DNA of 64,000 bases from Aggregatilineales bacterium. GTDB taxonomy: Bacteria; Chloroflexota; Anaerolineae; Aggregatilineales; Ch27. The notes under the pieces are model-generated. The model saw only the letters and a list, made by a program, of their open reading frames with translations, was not told the DNA's origin and ran no database searches. Of this stretch, positions 59,359-64,000 are shown piece by piece. Numbering within the stretch: the first letter of the stretch is position 1; the number at the start of each line of letters is the position of its first letter. The DNA lies in the NCBI GenBank assembly GCA_029976005.1, contig JARKOQ010000208.1:62001-126000 (forward strand), given 5' to 3'. Position numbers and translations under genes: made by a program.

Positions 59359-59540
59359 TCCAGGTCGCCCGCCGGCTCAACTGGATAGTCTCCCCGACAA
59401 TTCGAAGACGATATTTCTTGTAGAACTCTTATTTTGTTTCCTCCTAAAACTGTCTAGAATGTTGAGCGATGGCCCGGCCAGAACAGCGTGCCCGGCCGGG
59501 GGCCTGGGATTGTGCGTGGCGCGGCATTCTGGAGGATGGC

Positions 59541-59990
59541 GTGTATACCTTGCTTCTGACTCTGCATTCGTTGGTCCGCTGGCTGGTGGTGATCGCAGCC
59601 GTCGTCGCGGTGATCCATGCCTGGACGGGCTGGTTGGGCAAGCGGCCGTGGACTTCGCTGGCCGACCGGCTGGGCCTGATCTTCACCGTGGCTATGGACG
59701 TGCAGCTCTTGCTGGGGGTGATTCTGTACTTCATCAGCCCGCTGATTCAGGGTGCGTTCGCCGACTTCGGTCAGGCGATGGCGACGTCCGGGGTGCGCTT
59801 CTTCGCGGTGGAGCACGTCGCGTTGATGATCGTGGCGGTGATTGTCGCTCACGTGGGGCGGACGCTGGCAAAGCGCGCCCAGACCGGAGAGGCCAAATAC
59901 AAGCGGGCCGCGCTGCTGTTTACGCTGGCGGTGGTGCTGGTGCTGGTCGCGATCCCCTGGCAGGCGCGTCCCCTGTTCCGGCTGGGATAA
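59541..59990 (+). CDS. Small four-TM membrane protein
   Basis: GTG start after GGAGG; MYTLLLTLHSLVRWLVVIAAVVAVIHAWTGWLGKRPW...RFFAVEHVALMIVAVIVAHVGRTLAKRA...AIPWQARPLFRLG; ~149 aa. Confidence 0.7.
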   Translation: MYTLLLTLHSLVRWLVVIAAVVAVIHAWTGWLGKRPWTSLADRLGLIFTVAMDVQLLLGVILYFISPLIQGAFADFGQAMATSGVRFFAVEHVALMIVAVIVAHVGRTLAKRAQTGEAKYKRAALLFTLAVVLVLVAIPWQARPLFRLG

Positions 59991-60083
59991 CCGAGCGGTG
60001 AAGCCGCTTCAATGACTGCCCTGGCCGGGCTGGTGGCGCGGATGATGCGTGGCGCCAGCCCGGCCGGATTGCGTGGACTTGCA

Positions 60084-61085
60084 TCAAAGATTTTCGAGCA
60101 ACTGCGCCAGAGTCCCCATGCCTTCCTGCAATGTTTCGCCCAGATAAACCCCGGACACGCGCTCGCGCCAGGCCGGCTCCTGGGTGAAGATGCGCCCTCC
60201 GAAACACACCACGGGATGTCCGCTCTCGGCGGCTTCAGGCAGCCAGCGTGGCCAGTCCAGCAGATTGCGAGCCGTTTCCTCGCGCATGGCGATCAGCACC
60301 ACGACTGAGGGCTGGGTCTCATCGACGAAGGCGGCCAGATCGGGCAGGGGCAGCGACTGGCCCAGGTAGGTCACGGGCCAGCCCTGGCGGCGCAGGAGCA
60401 CGCCCAGCATCAACAGACTGCCCTCGTGGAATTCGTCCGGCGCGCAGGCCAGGATAACGGGCGCGGCCGAGCGCGGCTGCGGGCCGGTGGCCATCCACAT
60501 CAGCAGCCGGTGGCGCAGGAAATTGCTGGCCAGGTGCTCGACCGCCACATTGATCGTACCGTCCCGCCAGGCTTCGCCGAGGTCGGCCAGGGTGGGCTGG
60601 ATCAAGTCCAGGATCAGACTTTCCAGGGGATAGAGGGCCAGGGCTTCGCCCAGCAGACGATCGGCTTGCTGGGTGTCGGGGACGAGCAGCGCCTCGGTCA
60701 ACTGGCGGCGGTAGGAAGCCAGCGAGGTGTCGACGGGGTAGGGCGCGGGGGTGGGCCGCTGGACCAGGCGGCTTGCCGGAGCCGCCGGAAGGGCGGCGCT
60801 CAGGCGATTCTCCTGCTCCAGGTGCTGGAGGGCGCGGATGGCCCGTCCGGTCTGCATCCCTTCGTCGATCCGGGCCTTGATCCAGCGCAGGCGAAGGATC
60901 TCCTGTTCGGAATACAGGCGGTGGCCGCCGCCCGTGCGGGCCGAGCTGGGGAAGCCGTAGCGGCGTTCCCAGACGCGCAGCGTGGCGACCGGGATATCGG
61001 TCATGCGGGCGACGACGCCGATGTTGTAGAGCGGCTCGTCACTGGGGTCTTGCGATTTGGGTGGGATCATGGTTGGATACATCAT
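60084..61085 (-). CDS. MerR-family regulator with B12-binding domain (CarH/LitR-like)
   Basis: YNIGVVARMTDIPVATLRVWERRYGFPSSARTGGGHRLYSEQEI; INVAVEHLASNFLRHRLL; CAPDEFHEGSLLMLGVLLRRQGWPVTYLGQSLP. Confidence 0.88.
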   Translation of the reverse strand: MMYPTMIPPKSQDPSDEPLYNIGVVARMTDIPVATLRVWERRYGFPSSARTGGGHRLYSEQEILRLRWIKARIDEGMQTGRAIRALQHLEQENRLSAALPAAPASRLVQRPTPAPYPVDTSLASYRRQLTEALLVPDTQQADRLLGEALALYPLESLILDLIQPTLADLGEAWRDGTINVAVEHLASNFLRHRLLMWMATGPQPRSAAPVILACAPDEFHEGSLLMLGVLLRRQGWPVTYLGQSLPLPDLAAFVDETQPSVVVLIAMREETARNLLDWPRWLPEAAESGHPVVCFGGRIFTQEPAWRERVSGVYLGETLQEGMGTLAQLLENL

Positions 61086-61138
61086 TTCAATCGATGTTCA
61101 AGAGTCTGTGGTTGAGCTTAACTACCGGACGATGTTTT

Positions 61139-61177
61139 GTCAAGATAATCTATACAAAAAATCTCCAATATCTTGAC
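61139..61177. promoter_or_regulatory. 9-bp inverted repeat, candidate CarH-like operator
   Basis: GTCAAGATA (61139-61147) - 21 nt - TATCTTGAC (61169-61177), perfect. Confidence 0.6.
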
Positions 61178-61201
61178 GTTACTTGATCAGAATGTTATCA
61201 T
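61173..61201 (+). promoter_or_regulatory. SigA-type promoter toward TIGR01777/CrtI-like cluster
   Basis: TTGACG-N17-TATCAT. Confidence 0.7.
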
Positions 61202-61469
61202 GAAAATCGTATTTTGACAATAATGATAGAAAAACGCCGGTCAGGGATATGCGGCGGGAATGGATGCCCCTGGCCTCGCGCGGCCGGCCGCGCCGGCCAC
61301 GGTTCATTGTTTGCGCGGTATGGCGTAGAATGAGACTAACGCCAGACGCGCCCAAGACTCCCTTTGGCTGGAAACAGGCCGGACTCTGATTGCCCGGACG
61401 GAGCAAGGGCGTCTTTTTGCCGGAACGAATGAACAAGTCCTGATCGCTCTTTTCACAGGAGGCAGTCGC

Positions 61470-62405
61470 ATGCGTGTCGTGATCACTGGAGGGACGGGCC
61501 TGATTGGCCGCGCGCTGGTGAACAGCCTCGCCGCGGATGGGCACGAGGTTGTCATTCTCAGCCGCAGCCCCGGCAATGCGGTCCGGTTGCCGCATGGGGT
61601 CGAAGCCGTGTTCTGGGATGGGCACTCCGGGGCGGGCTGGGCCGACCGGGTGGATGGCGCGGGGGCGGTGGTGAACCTGGCGGGCGAGTCAATCGGCGGG
61701 AGCGGGTTCTTCGACGTGCGCTGGACGCCCGGCCGCAAGAAGCGTATCTACGAGAGCCGGATTCAGGCCGGGCAGGCCGTGGTGGAGGCGATCAAGGCCG
61801 CGAAGAACAGACCCGGCGTGCTCGTCCAGGCCTCGGCGGTGGGCTACTACGGCACGGAGACGGGCGACACGGACGTGACCGAAAGCGCCGACCCGGCCAG
61901 CGACTATCTGGCCGAGATTTGCGTGGCCTGGGAACGCTCCACCGCGCCGGTGGAGAAGCTCGGCGTGCGGCGGGTGATCCTGCGCACGGGGGTCGTGCTC
62001 AGCACCCGCGGCGGCGCGCTGCCGCGCCAGATGTTGCCCTTCAAATTCTTCGCGGGCGGCCCGGTGGGCAGCGGCCGGCAGTGGTACCCCTGGATTCACA
62101 TCGCCGACCAGGTGGCGGCGATCCGCTTCCTGATGGCTAATGAAGAAGCCAAAGGCGCGTTCAACCTGTCCGCGCCAAATCCCCTGACCAACGCCGAATT
62201 CGGCAAAGCCATCGGCCGGGCGATCGGCCGGCCGTCGTTCCTGCCGGTGCCAGCGGCGGCGTTCAGACTGCTGTTTGGAGAGGCATCGGTCATCCTGCTC
62301 GAAGGTCAGAAGGCCGTGCCCCGGCGGCTGCTGGACCTGGGATTCCAGTTTCAGTTCCCTGAGGCCGAGGCCGCGATCCGCGACCTGGTGGAGACGAAGC
62401 GATGA
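61470..62405 (+). CDS. TIGR01777 family NAD-dependent epimerase/dehydratase-like protein
   Basis: [34 protein letters not shown]...[10 protein letters not shown]...[10 protein letters not shown]. Confidence 0.9.
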   Translation: MRVVITGGTGLIGRALVNSLAADGHEVVILSRSPGNAVRLPHGVEAVFWDGHSGAGWADRVDGAGAVVNLAGESIGGSGFFDVRWTPGRKKRIYESRIQAGQAVVEAIKAAKNRPGVLVQASAVGYYGTETGDTDVTESADPASDYLAEICVAWERSTAPVEKLGVRRVILRTGVVLSTRGGALPRQMLPFKFFAGGPVGSGRQWYPWIHIADQVAAIRFLMANEEAKGAFNLSAPNPLTNAEFGKAIGRAIGRPSFLPVPAAAFRLLFGEASVILLEGQKAVPRRLLDLGFQFQFPEAEAAIRDLVETKR

Positions 62406-62842
62406 AGTACGTCCACCGCTTTCGCGTCCGGGCCGGGCGGGAGGCCGTGGCGACCTTCCATAGCAGCGCGGCCAGCCTCAAAGCCATCACCCCGCCGCCG
62501 ATTGTGATGCGGGTTCACGCGGCCCCGGCCCATCTGGGCGAAGGCGACACGATGGATTTCACGATGTGGCTGGGGCCGATTCCGGCGCGCTGGGTGGCCC
62601 GGATTGAGGATGTGAGCGAGGCGGGCTTTGTCGACCGGCAGATCAGCGGGCCGTTTGGCGCGTGGGTCCACCGCCACACCTTCCAGCCGGTGGACGAGCT
62701 GACCACCGACGTGCTGGACGAGGTCACGGCCGAACTGCACCCGGCCCTGGGCTGGAAGCTGATCGGGCTGGGGATGTGGTTGGGGCTGCCAATCCTGTTT
62801 GCGTTCCGGGGATGGAAGACGCGCCGGATTTTGGAAAAATGA
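62402..62842 (+). CDS. SRPBCC family (cyclase/dehydrase-like) protein
   Basis: [39 protein letters not shown]...[24 protein letters not shown] overlap with previous gene. Confidence 0.8.
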   Translation: MKYVHRFRVRAGREAVATFHSSAASLKAITPPPIVMRVHAAPAHLGEGDTMDFTMWLGPIPARWVARIEDVSEAGFVDRQISGPFGAWVHRHTFQPVDELTTDVLDEVTAELHPALGWKLIGLGMWLGLPILFAFRGWKTRRILEK

Positions 62843-62884
62843 CCGGCGGGTGTGCCGCCGGATGGACTTCCGAGGCTTACTGGG

Positions 62885-64000
62885 ATGCATAAAATCGTCG
62901 TGATTGGCGCGGGCGTGGGTGGGCTGACGACCGCTGCCGTGCTGGCCCGCGCCGGGTTGGACGTGACCGTCCTCGAATCGCATATCTATCCGGGCGGGTG
63001 CGCCGGGACGTTCTTTCACAAAGGCTACCGTTTCGAGGTCGGGGCGACGCTGGCCGGCGGGTTCTACCCCGGCGGCCCGATGGATCGCGTGGCCCGCGCG
63101 GCCGGGATTGAAGCCTGGCCAGCCCACGAATCGAACCCGGCGATGATCGTCCACCTGCCGGATGGGGCGCGGGTGCCGCGCTGGACGGACGATGCCCGGC
63201 GTGAAGCGGCTCACCGGGAAGCGTTTGGGACGGCCGGGGACTCCTTCTGGCGCTGGCAGGAGCGCACCGCCGACGCGCTGTGGGCCCTGGCCTTGCGCCT
63301 GCCGCCCTGGCCGCCGCAGACGATCGGGGAGGCGCTGCGCCTGGCCGGGCACGGGTTGGGCTGGCTGGGCGAGGATGGACGCCGGATCGATCCGGGGCTG
63401 GCGGCGGATGCCTTCCGCCCGGTAGCGGCCCACCTCAGGAACGCCCCGGAGCGACTGCGCCTGTTCGTGGATGGGCAGCTTTTGATCTCTGCCCAGACGA
63501 CGAGCGGTTTCGCCAATGCGCTCTACGGCGCGTCGGCGCTCGACCTGCCCCGGCGGGGCGTCGTCCATCTGGAGGGCGGGATCGGCCGCATCGCGGAGGA
63601 GCTGGCGGCGGCGGTGACCCGGGCCGGCGGGCGGGTGATCCATCGCCAGCATGTCACGCGGATCGTGCGCGAGGGTGGGCGGCCGGTGGCGGTGGAAACG
63701 AAGCGCGGCGATTCTTTCCCGGCGGATGTGGTGATTGCCAACCTGCCGCCCTGGAACATCGCGCCGCTGCTGGCCGGGGAGGATGGCCGGGGCGATCTGC
63801 CCCCGGCGCTGCGCCGCCTGTCCCCCCAGCCGGAGGATGGCTGGGGCGCGTTCGTGGTCTATCTGGGCCTGGATGGCGGTCTGATCCCGGCCGACTTCCC
63901 GCTGCACCACCAGGTGATCGCGCGCGAGCCGTTGGGCGAGGGTAACACGGTTTTCCTGTCGCTCAGTCCGAACTGGGATGCAAGCCGCGCGCCGGCCGGG
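62885..64000 (+). CDS. CrtI-like phytoene desaturase-family FAD oxidoreductase, truncated by window edge
   Basis: Hand translation [59 protein letters not shown]...; 372 codons open to the window end. Absent from the ORF track. Confidence 0.88.
   Translation, partial: MHKIVVIGAGVGGLTTAAVLARAGLDVTVLESHIYPGGCAGTFFHKGYRFEVGATLAGGFYPGGPMDRVARAAGIEAWPAHESNPAMIVHLPDGARVPRWTDDARREAAHREAFGTAGDSFWRWQERTADALWALALRLPPWPPQTIGEALRLAGHGLGWLGEDGRRIDPGLAADAFRPVAAHLRNAPERLRLFVDGQLLISAQTTSGFANALYGASALDLPRRGVVHLEGGIGRIAEELAAAVTRAGGRVIHRQHVTRIVREGGRPVAVETKRGDSFPADVVIANLPPWNIAPLLAGEDGRGDLPPALRRLSPQPEDGWGAFVVYLGLDGGLIPADFPLHHQVIAREPLGEGNTVFLSLSPNWDASRAPAG

Noticed and set aside
61276-61291. GCGCGGCCGGCCGCGC 16-bp palindrome in the leader of the TIGR01777 gene
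   Set aside because: Perfect palindrome but in extremely GC-rich DNA with no U-tract; not enough to call an operator or terminator.

Overview
GC-rich bacterial chromosomal window. The gene content suggests Chloroflexota/Anaerolineae, but this is inferred from style only and was not searched. It is densely coding on both strands. No rRNA, tRNA, CRISPR array, integrase or transposase was recognised. Main loci: a winged-helix/AAA ATPase; a TPR/zinc-ribbon protein; a solitary histidine ammonia-lyase; a zinc-type dehydrogenase; a DnaQ-like exonuclease; an MFS transporter; a PhzF protein; a divergent AnmK; a PIG-L/GNAT pair; a five-gene giant-FtsX ABC locus (two ~1,140-aa permeases, a zinc-ribbon protein, two ATPases); the hrcA-grpE-dnaK-dnaJ-(secreted protein)-prmA heat-shock operon with promoter and CIRCE; thioredoxin; a BMP/nucleoside ABC transporter; a metzincin-like protein; prs; meaB plus a B12-binding mutase domain; two very large sensor histidine kinases; a TrpB2-type gene behind a tryptophan-type T-box; an SBP-vWA / SBP-OmpA gene pair; pdhA-pdhB-pdhC; and a CarH/LitR-like B12 MerR regulator divergent from a TIGR01777-SRPBCC-CrtI-like cluster. 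Most notable observations: the T-box followed by a second terminator-like hairpin; the SBP-vWA/SBP-OmpA pair with no transporter; the inverted repeat overlapping both -35 elements between carH-like and the CrtI-like cluster; three promoters sharing TTGAC(A/G)-N17-TATCAT; the AbrB-like tail on an FtsX-locus ATPase; and a metzincin motif with a shifted third histidine. Two genes that run off the window ends are absent from the supplied ORF track (1..454 minus and 62885..64000 plus). All family calls come from reading motifs; no database search was run.
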